From contig NZ_JAHCST010000033.1 of assembly GCF_018476525.1 (NCBI RefSeq), positions 29,448-93,447 of the forward strand: DNA of 64,000 nt, read 5' to 3'. Positions 17,844-26,228 of the stretch are shown here, in pieces. Both the position numbers and the translations under genes were made by a program. Position 1 is the first letter of the stretch; each line of letters begins with the position of its first letter. The notes under the pieces were generated by a model. It did not search any database, was not told where the DNA came from, and saw only the letters and a program-made list of their open reading frames with translations. This DNA is from Acrocarpospora catenulata. GTDB lineage: Bacteria; Actinomycetota; Actinomycetes; Streptosporangiales; Streptosporangiaceae.

Positions 17844-18815
17844 TCAGAAGGAGAGCGGACGCGGCTGGTACGGCTCCGCCAGTGCGTTCAGCTCCTTCTC
17901 CGACAAGTCGAGGTCCTCGGCGGCGAGCGCGTCGTCGACGTGGTGGCCCTTGGTCGCGCCGATGATGGGGGCCGTCATGCCCGGCTGGTGGAGCAGCCAC
18001 GCGAGGGACAGCGTTGCCGGGGTCACCCCGCGTTCGGCCGCGAGTTCGGCCACCTTCGCGAGGATCTCGGCGTCGGCGGGGCCGCCGTAGAGTTGCTGCT
18101 GGCGGGGGCCGTCGCCGACCTGGCGGGTGGTCTCCTGCTCGGTGCCCGCGCGGGCGAGCAGCCCCCGCGCCAGCGGGCTCCACGGAATGAGGCCGACCCC
18201 CTGGTCGAGGCAGAGCGGGTTCATCTCCCGCTCATCCTCTCGGTAGAGCAGGTTGTAATGCCCCTGCATGCTGACGAACCTGGTCCAGCCATGCAGGTCA
18301 GCCACGTGCTGCGCCTTGGCGAACCGCCAGGCGGGCATGGACGAGGCGCCGATGTACCGGGCCTTCCCGGCTTTGACGACGTCGTGCAGAGCTTCCATGG
18401 TCTCCTCGATGGGCGTCTCCTCATCCCATCGATGGATCTGATAGAGGTCGACGTAGTCCGTACCGAGGCGACTGAGCGACCCATCGATACCGGCCATGAT
18501 GTGCTTACGCGACAGCCCCCCGTCGTTGGCGGCCTTCCCCACCGGAAAGAACACCTTGGTCGCCAGCACATACTCCTCCCGCCCCGAGAAGAGTTTCCGC
18601 AGCAGATTCCCTGTGACGACCTCGCTGGCACCCCCGCTGTACACGTCAGCCGTGTCAAAGAAGGTAACCCCACCCTCCACGGCCTTCCGCACAATGGGCT
18701 CCGCCTCGTCCTCCGGCAACGCCCACCCCATCTGCCCGGGATCCCCATAACTCATCATCCCAAGACAGATCTTGCTGACCTTGAGCCCCGTCCGACCCAG
18801 CCGTGTGTACTCCAT
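17844..18815 (-). CDS. Aldo/keto reductase
   Basis: This NADPH-dependent oxidoreductase has 323 residues from ATG 18815; a longer frame upstream adds 20 residues unlike the family. The catalytic tetrad is visible as Asp and Tyr in 'FFDTADVYSGG', Lys in 'VLATKV' and His in 'LYQIHRWD'. The C-terminal 'PIIGATKGHHVDDAL' binds cofactor phosphate. It resembles the YhdN/AKR11-12 type that reduces small aldehydes and ketones. It lies head to head with the truncated Fic gene, 47 bases apart. Confidence 0.92.
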   Translation of the reverse strand: MEYTRLGRTGLKVSKICLGMMSYGDPGQMGWALPEDEAEPIVRKAVEGGVTFFDTADVYSGGASEVVTGNLLRKLFSGREEYVLATKVFFPVGKAANDGGLSRKHIMAGIDGSLSRLGTDYVDLYQIHRWDEETPIEETMEALHDVVKAGKARYIGASSMPAWRFAKAQHVADLHGWTRFVSMQGHYNLLYREDEREMNPLCLDQGVGLIPWSPLARGLLARAGTEQETTRQVGDGPRQQQLYGGPADAEILAKVAELAAERGVTPATLSLAWLLHQPGMTAPIIGATKGHHVDDALAAEDLDLSEKELNALAEPYQPRPLSF

Positions 18816-18862
18816 GAGACCGACCCTAGTCACTGGGAGGTGGGAGCAAGGAGGCCGCAGTC

Positions 18863-19726
18863 GTGAGACCGTCACGTATCAAGATGGAGACTCTGCCCCT
18901 GTCTCTGCGGCTGCTGAGAGAGATCCACGCCGTATTGCTGGACGGTGTCCGCGGTAGCCAGAAGTCGCCGGGAGAGTTCCGGAGCACCCAGAACTGGATC
19001 GGCGTCGGCCCCAGGGGGCTGCGTGACGCCACGTTCATCCCCCCGCCACCAGGCGAACTGATGACATGCCTGGGTGATTTCGAAGGCTTCCTGTACAAAC
19101 CAGGGCCCTTGCATCCTCTGATGGTGTGTGCGCTGGCCCACGCACAGTTCGAGACCATCCACCCATTCCTTGATGGGAACGGCCGTATGGGTCGCTTGCT
19201 GATCACACTGCTGCTCTGCCGCGAGCGGATCCTGCTGCGACCGCTCCTCTATCTGAGCCACTACCTGAAGGTGCACAGATCGGAGTACTACGACCGGCTC
19301 ATGGCCGTCCGGGTGGTCGGCGACTGGGAGGGCTGGCTCCGGTTCTTCCTCACCGGCGTGCTTCAAGTCGCCATCGAGTCGGAGCGGACCGCCCGGCGCA
19401 TCGTCGAGTTGCGGGAGGAGACCCGCCGTCAGGTGCACGAGGCCGGGCTGAGCGCACGATCTCTCGCCCTGCTGGACCATCTGTTCGAGCAGCCCGTTGT
19501 CAATGTCGCGGCTGTTCAGGCGCAGCTGCAGGTCTCGTACGTCTCCGCGAACAGCCTGGTCACAGGGTTGTGTGAGATCGGTCTGATGGACGAGATCACT
19601 GGAGGCAGACGCAATCGGATGTTCCGGTTCACCAGCTATGTCGACCTCTTCGCCGATCCGGGAACAGGCTCCGACGCGCTCGCGGTCGAGTCGAACACGG
19701 AGCGGGAGGCGGCGTCGCACCCATGA
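18863..19726 (+). CDS. Fic-domain protein lacking the usual N-terminal domain
   Basis: Fic proteins transfer AMP or other phospho-groups to target proteins. This 287-residue product has the full active-site loop 'HPFLDGNGRMGR' (His100), the preceding 'GEFRSTQNWIG' and flap region 'FIPPPP', and a C-terminal winged-helix-like region (about 200-270). Relatives of this type are about 370 residues and begin with a Fic_N domain that carries the inhibitory S/TxxxE/N helix. Here the protein begins almost directly at 'LPLSLRLLREIH', so that part is absent. GTG 18863 has AAGGAGG eight bases upstream, so the short form is probably translated. The 47 bases upstream and the opposite gene show no remnant of Fic_N. 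Confidence 0.82.
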   Translation: MRPSRIKMETLPLSLRLLREIHAVLLDGVRGSQKSPGEFRSTQNWIGVGPRGLRDATFIPPPPGELMTCLGDFEGFLYKPGPLHPLMVCALAHAQFETIHPFLDGNGRMGRLLITLLLCRERILLRPLLYLSHYLKVHRSEYYDRLMAVRVVGDWEGWLRFFLTGVLQVAIESERTARRIVELREETRRQVHEAGLSARSLALLDHLFEQPVVNVAAVQAQLQVSYVSANSLVTGLCEIGLMDEITGGRRNRMFRFTSYVDLFADPGTGSDALAVESNTEREAASHP

Positions 19727-19861
19727 CTCATTGGCAGTAGTGAAGCGAATTCTGCTTCTCCTTTAATAAGGAGCGGTCGCCGGGTGTCTTGTTTCACTGA
19801 ACTTCATTACGGCCCGAGGTGGGCGTCCTCAGCAGGCCAGAGAGCAAAGCGGTCCTGGTGC

Positions 19862-19888
19862 CCGCCGCCGGTGGCCTTCCGGCGGCGG
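19862..19888 (-). terminator. Hairpin terminator of the I36-type inhibitor gene
   Basis: A perfect 10-bp inverted repeat (19862-19871 with 19879-19888, loop of seven) begins nine bases after the stop of the minus-strand gene ending at 19897. It has no U-tract, as usual in actinomycetes. Confidence 0.65.
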
Positions 19889-19896
19889 CGTGGGGG

Positions 19897-20289
19897 TTAG
19901 TTGAAGGTGGGCCAGCCGGAGCAGTGGGGGACGTTGAGGCGGAGGACTGAGGAGATCTTGTCGCCGAAGTTCCAGGCCGGGTTGTGGAGGTCGTTGATGA
20001 GCTGGCCGGAGCGGATGCAGTAACGGCGGCCCTGGTAGGTGTCGTGCTCGAAGAGGACCCAGGCGTCCTCGGTGTCGTTGTGGACGGAGGAGGCCTTGTC
20101 GCCGGACTCGTTCTTCAGGTTGGAGTTGTTGTCGTAGTAGAGCCAGAGGGAGCCGCGCAGGTTCTGGTGCTGGCCGAGCCAGAGGGCTCCGGCGCTGGCC
20201 TGGGCGGGGGTGGCCGAGAGGGCGGCAGGCAGGGCGGTCAGGCCGGCCAGGATGACGGCGATCCCGGTACGCCGGACGTTCCAGGACAT
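19897..20289 (-). CDS. Secreted peptidase-inhibitor-like protein (I36/crystallin-like)
   Basis: The 130-residue product has a clean signal peptide (about 1-32, ending 'TPAQASA'), then a mature domain of about 98 residues. The domain has two Cys, repeated Tyr/Trp positions and the pattern 'YQGRRYCIRSGQLINDL', typical of actinobacterial 'peptidase inhibitor family I36' proteins with a beta/gamma-crystallin-like fold. It is probably secreted; inhibition of metalloproteases is known for the Streptomyces prototype but not shown here. It is monocistronic, with hairpins on both sides. Confidence 0.82.
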   Translation of the reverse strand: MSWNVRRTGIAVILAGLTALPAALSATPAQASAGALWLGQHQNLRGSLWLYYDNNSNLKNESGDKASSVHNDTEDAWVLFEHDTYQGRRYCIRSGQLINDLHNPAWNFGDKISSVLRLNVPHCSGWPTFN

Positions 20290-20465
20290 GGGTTCCTCCG
20301 TAGGTGTTGAGTGCGGGGCGGGTTGCCCCGGTACTCATGGAGGCGGTCCATTCGGTGCCGGACGGCTGGGATGCAGGAAAGTCGTGGAACGCCGTGGAAC
20401 GGAGCTTCACTGCGAATCGGGGCGCGGGCACGGCCCGGATTTAAGGTGCCTACCCCGATTCAGAA

Positions 20466-20496
20466 TGTGGGCGCGGACCCCCGATCCGCGCCCACA
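20466..20496 (-). terminator. Hairpin terminator of the GH30 gene
   Basis: A perfect 12-bp inverted repeat (20466-20477 with 20485-20496, loop of seven) begins 12 bases beyond the minus-strand GH30 stop at 20509. It insulates the upstream region of the I36-type gene. Confidence 0.7.
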
Positions 20497-20508
20497 CATT
20501 TCAGCGGG

Positions 20509-22377
20509 TCACAGGTTCCACTTCTGGTTGGCCGCGCCGGTGCAGGTCCAGATCTGCAGGCGGGTGCCGTCGGTGCTGGTGTTGCCGGTGACGTCCAGGC
20601 ACTTGTTGGCGGCCGGGTTCACCAGGTCGCGGCCGGAGGTGTACGTCCACTGCTGGTTGGCGCCACCGGTGCAGGTCCAGAGCTGGGCCTGGGTGCCGTT
20701 GGCGGTGCCGAGGTTGACCAGGTCCAGGCACTTGCCGAAGGCACGCAGGGTGCCGTCGCCGGGACGGGTCCACTGCTGGGCGGCGGTGCCGTTGCAGGTG
20801 TAGAGCTGGACCGCGGTGCCGTCGGCGCTGTTGGCGCCCGCGACGTCGATGCACTTGCCGGCCAGGCCGGTGATGGGCGTGCCCCCGCCGCCGCTGCCGG
20901 GTGTGCCGGTCCAGGTGAAGGTCGCCGTGGTACGGGCGGGCAAGGTGTACACGAACGACTGGTTGCCCCAGTTCACCCGTACCGACTGGGACGAGGTGCC
21001 GCCGTTGTGGGCGATCAGGGCCTTGGAGCCGTCCGGGTTGCGCCAGGCGAGGTTCTGGATGGTGGCGTTGGCGGTGGAGTCGATGCGGAAGGCGCCGGGC
21101 TTGACGAACTTGGACAGGTGGCCGGTGGTGTAGTACTCGATCGTGTAGTCCACCTGGCCGGCCCGGGAGCCGCCCTCCTGGACGGTGATCAGGCCGCTGC
21201 ATGTGCCGCAGCCGCCGTTGTGCGGGCCCCGGTTCTGGTTGAGCGCGAGGCTCCATTTGACCAGGCTGCCGCTCCAGTTGCGGGCGTAGGTGACGATGTC
21301 GTTGAGGTCCTCGTTGTGCTGGTTGGCCACCCAGGTGCCGCCGGAGTGCTCGGTGCTGAACTGGCGTACCGCCGGGAACTGGTTGTGGACCTGGGTGCCG
21401 ACGGCGGGGTCGCCGAAGTAGCCGTGCCAGGCGACGCCGCCGAAGAGCGGGTCGTTGCGTACGGCGGCGTCGTTGAGCACGCCGGAGCCCATGGTCGCCC
21501 AGTCGCCGTAGTTCCAGTCGTGGATGAGCACCTTGGTGGTGATGCCGGCCGCGCGGAACGCCGGGTAGATGTGGTTCTTGGTGAGCTCGGCCAGGCCGGA
21601 GGAGTTCCAGTTCATGCCCGGGTAGTCCATGGCGGTGGGGTTGCCCGCCTGGCAGCAGTTGGGCTCGTTCTGGACGGAGATGTAGTCAATCGGGACGCCG
21701 GCGGCCTGGTAGGACTGGATGTACTTGACGAAGTACTGGGCGTACATGGGGTAGTACTCGAACTTCAGCCAGCCCATCTGGTCCATCCGGCCGTTGTCCT
21801 TCATCCAGCCGGGGGCGCTCCACGGCACCCCCTTCACCCGGAGCGCCGGGTTGAGCTGCTTGGCCTGCACGGTCAGCAGGCGCACGTTGGTGTCGTACCC
21901 GTTGGCGCCGAAGTCGTTGAGGTTGCAGCAGGTGTCGTCGAGGGAGACGTGACCCGGGCGGGACAGGTCGGAGGCGCCGATCGGGTTGCGGACGAAGGAC
22001 AGGCCGATGCCGTCGGTGGGGGAGAAGAGCTTGCGCATCACGTCGTCCCTGGTGGCCGCGCTCACCGGGCCGCCGCGGAGCAGGTAGGCGGTGGTGTCGG
22101 TGATCGACGCGCCGGCGCCTTCGAACTGCTGGTACGTGACGCCCTCGTTGACGGTGATGGTGTGGTTGGCCGAGCCCCCGGCGGGGCCGAAGGCGATGGC
22201 GGCCTGTTGCTGGAGGCCCCGGGTGACGGTACGGCCTCCGGAGTCGGAGGTGGTGGTGAGCCAGATGTTGACGGTCTCCCCGGCGGCGTGCGCCGGTGCG
22301 GCCAGGGGCCCGGCGACCCCGAGCGCGGTGGCGAGGGCAATGCCGAGGGTGACGGCCCTGCGAGAGGCACGGGACAT
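20509..22377 (-). CDS. Secreted GH30 glycosidase with C-terminal ricin-type lectin domain
   Basis: The 622-residue product has a signal peptide (about 1-32, 'APAHAAG') and a GH30-type (beta/alpha)8 barrel with side beta domain. The acid/base is probably Glu238 in 'VQNEPNCC' and the nucleophile Glu343 in 'STEHSGG'. After a Gly-rich linker near 485-490 comes a ricin-B/CBM13 trefoil with three 'QLYTC/QLWTC/QIWTC' and 'QQW/QKW' repeats. It should attack an extracellular polysaccharide; GH30 members of this shape include beta-1,6-glucanases and galactanases, and the sequence does not decide. The LacI gene lies immediately upstream on the same strand with twin repeats between them, so induction by sugar is likely. 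Confidence 0.88.
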   Translation of the reverse strand: MSRASRRAVTLGIALATALGVAGPLAAPAHAAGETVNIWLTTTSDSGGRTVTRGLQQQAAIAFGPAGGSANHTITVNEGVTYQQFEGAGASITDTTAYLLRGGPVSAATRDDVMRKLFSPTDGIGLSFVRNPIGASDLSRPGHVSLDDTCCNLNDFGANGYDTNVRLLTVQAKQLNPALRVKGVPWSAPGWMKDNGRMDQMGWLKFEYYPMYAQYFVKYIQSYQAAGVPIDYISVQNEPNCCQAGNPTAMDYPGMNWNSSGLAELTKNHIYPAFRAAGITTKVLIHDWNYGDWATMGSGVLNDAAVRNDPLFGGVAWHGYFGDPAVGTQVHNQFPAVRQFSTEHSGGTWVANQHNEDLNDIVTYARNWSGSLVKWSLALNQNRGPHNGGCGTCSGLITVQEGGSRAGQVDYTIEYYTTGHLSKFVKPGAFRIDSTANATIQNLAWRNPDGSKALIAHNGGTSSQSVRVNWGNQSFVYTLPARTTATFTWTGTPGSGGGGTPITGLAGKCIDVAGANSADGTAVQLYTCNGTAAQQWTRPGDGTLRAFGKCLDLVNLGTANGTQAQLWTCTGGANQQWTYTSGRDLVNPAANKCLDVTGNTSTDGTRLQIWTCTGAANQKWNL

Positions 22378-22447
22378 CGGAAAACAGTCCTTCCAGATGC
22401 GGCGGGTCAGGCGCTCATCCGCGTTCGACGGGCCGGGAACCGTCGAC

Positions 22448-22582
22448 GAAACAAATGAAACAAGCCTTGAATTATGTCTTGCCGCGTAACAACAACACGT
22501 GTCGAAGAGCGTGTCAAGCCCCCGCCCAAGTCTCGACTTATCCCCAAACCCATCCCGCGGCCCAATGAAACAAATGAAACAA
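22448..22582 (-). promoter_or_regulatory. Two identical 16-bp direct repeats in the GH30 promoter region
   Basis: The sequence GAAACAAATGAAACAA occurs at 22448-22463 and again at 22567-22582, 119 bp apart, inside the 221-bp gap between the LacI gene and GH30. Each copy itself contains GAAACAA twice. A 119-bp spacing of identical sites suits two dimers bridged by a loop. LacI operators are usually palindromes with a central CG, and these are not, so binding by the neighbouring LacI is inference. Confidence 0.5.
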
Positions 22583-22598
22583 AGCCGTGGTCGTTGGG

Positions 22599-23618
22599 TC
22601 AGTTGGCCGGTGAGGCGGTTGAATCGCGGATCACCAGTTCGGTGGCCAGGGAGACGTGCAGGGCTTCCAGGGTGTGGTGGTTGAGGAGGCGGGTGAGGAG
22701 GGTGACCGCCATGCGGCCCATTTCCTGCAGGGGCTGACGCACCGTGGTCAGCTTCGGGCGGGAGGCGCGGCTGACGTCGATGTCGTCGAAGCCCGCCACG
22801 GAGAGGTCGTCAGGGACGCGCAGGCCGCGCTCGGCTGCCGCCCAGAGCGCTCCGACGGCCATCTTGTCGTTGAAGCCCACCAGAGCGGTCGGACGCTCGG
22901 GCAGGTCAAGGAGTTCGCAGGCGGCGCGGTAGCCGTTCTCGGTGTTGGGTTCCACGACGCTGCGGAGCAGTCCGGGCGACGGCAGGACGCCGGCGTCGGC
23001 GAGGGAGGCCGCGTACCCGGCCAACCGGGCGTCGCTGGCCAGCCAGTCCCGGGGCCCGGCGATCATCCCGACCCGGCGGTGGCCCAGTTCCACCAGATGG
23101 GACATGAGCCGGCGCGCCCCCGCGAAATGCGCCGCCGACACCGCCACGATGTCCCTGGGCGGCGGCGTACGGGGATCGATCACCACGAACGGGAAGCGCC
23201 GGTCACGGAGCCGGGCGAGCTCCTCGGCGGGCTCCGGCGGCAAGATGAGGATGGCCCCGGCGATATCCGGCCGATCCGGCAGGCCAGGCAGTACGGCGCT
23301 GCGCTGGGCAGCCTCGCCGGCGCCCAGGATCACCGGCCGCCCGTGCAGTTCGAGGGTCTCGGCCACCGAGGAGACGATCAACCCGAAGTAGTCGGTGAGC
23401 AGGTAGGGACAGCGCACGTACACCCCACCCAAGGGAGCGGCGGCACGCCGCCGCGGCGCCTGGTCCCCGAGCCGGTCCACGGCCCGCAGCACCAGCGCCC
23501 GGGTGTGCGGGGCGACGTTGGCCTGCCCGTTGAGCACCCGGGACACGGTGGCGATGGACAGACCTGTCTCGGCCGCGACATCCCGCACCGTCGCCCGCGT
23601 ACCCGCCGATCTCGCCAT
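22599..23618 (-). CDS. LacI-family transcriptional repressor
   Basis: The 339-residue protein has an N-terminal LacI helix-turn-helix ('TVRDVAAETGLSIATVSRVLNG', pattern shown in part) and hinge, followed by a periplasmic-binding-protein-like sensor domain (about 65-335) with 'GFNDKMAVGAL' and 'LSVAGFDDIDVS'. It should bind operators until a sugar ligand releases it. It is upstream of GH30 on the same strand, and the duplicated repeat between the genes is the obvious candidate target. It may also repress itself. Confidence 0.92.
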   Translation of the reverse strand: MARSAGTRATVRDVAAETGLSIATVSRVLNGQANVAPHTRALVLRAVDRLGDQAPRRRAAAPLGGVYVRCPYLLTDYFGLIVSSVAETLELHGRPVILGAGEAAQRSAVLPGLPDRPDIAGAILILPPEPAEELARLRDRRFPFVVIDPRTPPPRDIVAVSAAHFAGARRLMSHLVELGHRRVGMIAGPRDWLASDARLAGYAASLADAGVLPSPGLLRSVVEPNTENGYRAACELLDLPERPTALVGFNDKMAVGALWAAAERGLRVPDDLSVAGFDDIDVSRASRPKLTTVRQPLQEMGRMAVTLLTRLLNHHTLEALHVSLATELVIRDSTASPAN

Positions 23619-23709
23619 AGTGCCCCCATGATGCCCCAGCCAAGTCCCGCGGTCGCGGCCTCAATTCATTGACAAGTGCCCGCCAAGTTCCCGGGCGTAC
23701 AACAGGGTC

Positions 23710-24603
23710 ATGGAAATCAGGAACCCCAAACCCGCCGACGCGGACGCGATCTACGAACTGGTGGCCGAGCACGAAACCCAGGTGCTTGGCCGCCCGGACT
23801 GCACGCCGGCCGACATCGCCGACCAGCTCAACGAGCCCGACTTCGACCCGGCCACCGACGGCTGGCTCGCCTTCGACGGGGACCGGCTGACCGGCTGGGC
23901 GTGGGCCTGCCGCAGGGGCGGCAGCGAGCGCGTCGACCTGGACGTCCTGGCCAGGACCCCCGAGGCCGCCGAGGCGCTCTGGGCCAAGGCGCTCGGCCGG
24001 TTCTCCGGCGTCACCGCCAACGTCGACGTGTACGCCGAGGACACCGCCAAGCGGGCGGCCGTGGCCGCGCGCGGCTTCGCCCCGGCCACCAGTTTCCACC
24101 GCATGCGCATCGACCACCACGGCCCGGTCCCGGCGGCGTACCTGCCGGGGGTGACCGTGGAGGCCGCCTCCCCGGACGCCGAGGAACTGCTCCGGGCCGC
24201 GCACGCGATCAAGGAGGAGTCGTTCGCCGAGCACTTCGGGAACGTGCCGCAGAGCTTCGACGAGTGGGCCGACGCGCGGGAGGCCTCCAGCGCGCACGAC
24301 TGGGGCCAGGTGCTGGTCGCCAAGGTGCACGGGCAGCCCGCCGCCATGCTGGTCGGCACCAACCACTTCGTGCCGGACGAGAACTGCGGGTACGTGCTGA
24401 CCCTGGGCGTACTACCCCGGTTCCGTGGCTACGGTCTCGGCCGGCTGCTGCTGCGCCGGGCGTTCGCGGCCGACCAGCGGCGCGGCCGGATCGGGACGAT
24501 CCTGCACGTGGACTCCAACAACACCACCCCGGCCCTGGACCTGTACCTCTCGGTCGGCATGCGCCGGGTGCTGTCCATCGACGTCTGGCGCCGGGCCCTC
24601 TGA
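23710..24603 (+). CDS. Tandem GNAT acetyltransferase
   Basis: The 297-residue product contains two GNAT halves, as in mycothiol synthase-like proteins. The C-terminal half (about 140-297) has the acetyl-CoA loop in 'LGVLPRFRGYGLGRLLLRRAF' (R/Q-x-x-G-x-G/A type) and 'VDSNNTTPALDLYLSVGM'. The N-terminal half is degenerate. No mycothiol genes are adjacent, so I do not assign MshD. The stop directly abuts the stop of the convergent small membrane gene. Confidence 0.82.
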   Translation: MEIRNPKPADADAIYELVAEHETQVLGRPDCTPADIADQLNEPDFDPATDGWLAFDGDRLTGWAWACRRGGSERVDLDVLARTPEAAEALWAKALGRFSGVTANVDVYAEDTAKRAAVAARGFAPATSFHRMRIDHHGPVPAAYLPGVTVEAASPDAEELLRAAHAIKEESFAEHFGNVPQSFDEWADAREASSAHDWGQVLVAKVHGQPAAMLVGTNHFVPDENCGYVLTLGVLPRFRGYGLGRLLLRRAFAADQRRGRIGTILHVDSNNTTPALDLYLSVGMRRVLSIDVWRRAL

Positions 24604-24792
24604 CTATCGCCTGCGGCGGGCCGCCCATACGGCCAGGACGAGCCCGCAGACGAGCACGATCGGCCCGATGATCGCCCACGTGGTGTCCCCGCTCATGAAG
24701 CTGCCGCCGATGTACCCGAGTCCCTGGAGGGTCCAGACGGCCCCCACGAGCGCCAGGAGGGCGCCAAGACCGATCAAGAAGGTTTTTCCCAT
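24604..24792 (-). CDS. Small two-helix membrane protein
   Basis: From ATG 24792 the product is 62 residues, with hydrophobic segments at about 5-25 and 38-57 and a basic tail 'WAARRRR'. An in-frame GTG at 24831 would add 13 residues, but AGGA is too close to it. The function is unknown. It resembles the short uncharacterised membrane proteins common in actinomycetes. Confidence 0.6.
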   Translation of the reverse strand: MGKTFLIGLGALLALVGAVWTLQGLGYIGGSFMSGDTTWAIIGPIVLVCGLVLAVWAARRRR

Positions 24793-24884
24793 GACCCCAA
24801 GTCCTAGCGCCTCTACGTCGATCTTGGCCACTCCTGTGGATAACGGTCACTGGGTGCGCCCCGCCCGCGATAACCTCCGGAGAC

Positions 24885-25244
24885 ATGGACAGGATCTTCA
24901 GCGTCGAAGGTGCCCAGGCTCTCATGCCGGAGGCGCGTGCGAAGGTCGACGAGCTGATCGAGCTCCGGGCCGACCTGGCCGAGCTTGGATACGACCTGAA
25001 GACCTCGGGGATCTCCCCGCGGGGCGGGCTGGCCGACGCCAAGGGCCTGGAGGCCCGGATGAGCGAGATCGTCAGCTGGTTCGCCGACCAGGGCATCGAG
25101 CTGAAGGGCATCGCGCCGGTCCTGATCGACTTCCCGGCGGTGCGGCACGGCGTTTCGGTTCGGCTCTGCTGGATCGAGGGCGAAGCGGAACTGGCCTGGT
25201 ACCACCGCAGCGAACTCGGCTTCGCCGGCCGCCGGCGGCTCTGA
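24885..25244 (+). CDS. DUF2203 family protein
   Basis: The 119-residue product matches the DUF2203 pattern: an amphipathic N-terminal helix after 'FSVEGAQALMPE', a central helix with 'DLKTSGISPRGGLAD', and the C-terminal strand motif 'VRLCWIEGEAELAWYH' followed by a Gly-rich tail. The family is cytoplasmic and has no known function. ATG 24885 follows GGAGAC. It is convergent with the CbiX-like gene, eight bases apart. Confidence 0.8.
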   Translation: MDRIFSVEGAQALMPEARAKVDELIELRADLAELGYDLKTSGISPRGGLADAKGLEARMSEIVSWFADQGIELKGIAPVLIDFPAVRHGVSVRLCWIEGEAELAWYHRSELGFAGRRRL

Positions 25245-25252
25245 CCCGGGCG

Positions 25253-26149
25253 TCACCCCTCGGAGAACTCCTCGCCGAGCTCCTCGAAGTCCTCGGTCAG
25301 GTTGCCGAGGATGGCGCCGTACCGGACGGTCACCATGCGGGCCACCGCCTCGTGGGCGCCCAGCGGGGAGGCGCAGCCGGTGCACTCGGCGGCGGCCGCG
25401 GCCACCTTGTCGTGGTCCACCTCGGGGCCGATCACGAACGGGGCCAGCGCGATCCGCGAAGCGCCGATGTTGCGCAGCCGGTCGGCCGCGTCCGCCACGG
25501 TCGGGCGGCCGTCGAAGGCGGCGGGCACCACCGGCAGGGCGAGCCGTGCGGCCAGCAGCACGGCGGTGGCGTCGGCCGCGCGGGCCGACTCGTCGCCGCC
25601 GACGGTGGCCACGATGATGCCGTCCACCGGCGAGGTCACGTTGAACAGCCGGATGCGGTCCGCCCTGGCCAGGCCCTTCTCGGCCAGCCGGACGTGCAGG
25701 GCCTCGGCGAGCAGCGGGTGCGGCCCGAGCGGGTCGGTGACGGTGACCGGCGCCTCGCTCTCGGCCGCCGCGTCCCGGACCGAGCGCATCACCCGGGGGT
25801 GCGAGCCGGTGATGAGCGGCACCACGATGGCGGCGCCGGCGTGGCCGTCGGCGGGGTTGAGGCCGCGGCCGGCGCGCTCGGCGGCGATCGAGGAGAATTC
25901 CTTGGACAGGTCGGCGCCGCCGTCGCTCAGCGAGATCAGACGAAGGTCGAGTTGCGGGTTGTCCACCCGGATGATCGACGCCAACTCGGCCACGACGTCG
26001 TCGACCGCCCCTGGAACCGCGAGCACCAGCGCGGGCGCGTCCGCGGGCAGGCTGACGGGCAGCGGCCTGCGATGGCGGCCGCCTCCGCCGGGGCGCGACG
26101 AGCGTTCCCGGATCGGGAGCTTCGCCGGAACGTCTTGACCTTCGTTCAC
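25253..26149 (-). CDS. CbiX/sirohydrochlorin chelatase-like protein
   Basis: The 298-residue product has two homologous CbiX-type halves (about 40-165 and 170-285). The segments 'IVVPLITGSHPRVM' and 'RIALAPFVIGPEVDHDKV' correspond to the metal-binding strand-turn positions. CbiX/SirB enzymes insert Co or Fe into sirohydrochlorin. No siroheme or cobalamin gene is adjacent, and the second half has an acidic replacement at the usual His position, so the substrate is uncertain. The start (GTG 26149) lacks a strong ribosome site. An Arg/Gly-rich N-terminal stretch may be disordered. Confidence 0.72.
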   Translation of the reverse strand: MNEGQDVPAKLPIRERSSRPGGGGRHRRPLPVSLPADAPALVLAVPGAVDDVVAELASIIRVDNPQLDLRLISLSDGGADLSKEFSSIAAERAGRGLNPADGHAGAAIVVPLITGSHPRVMRSVRDAAAESEAPVTVTDPLGPHPLLAEALHVRLAEKGLARADRIRLFNVTSPVDGIIVATVGGDESARAADATAVLLAARLALPVVPAAFDGRPTVADAADRLRNIGASRIALAPFVIGPEVDHDKVAAAAAECTGCASPLGAHEAVARMVTVRYGAILGNLTEDFEELGEEFSEG

Positions 26150-26228
26150 ACCGGCGGATTCTAGGACTAAGTAGGCGATTTAGTGGAGTCGACGGGCCGA
26201 AGCGTTGCCTGGGAGCACCATAAGAAGC

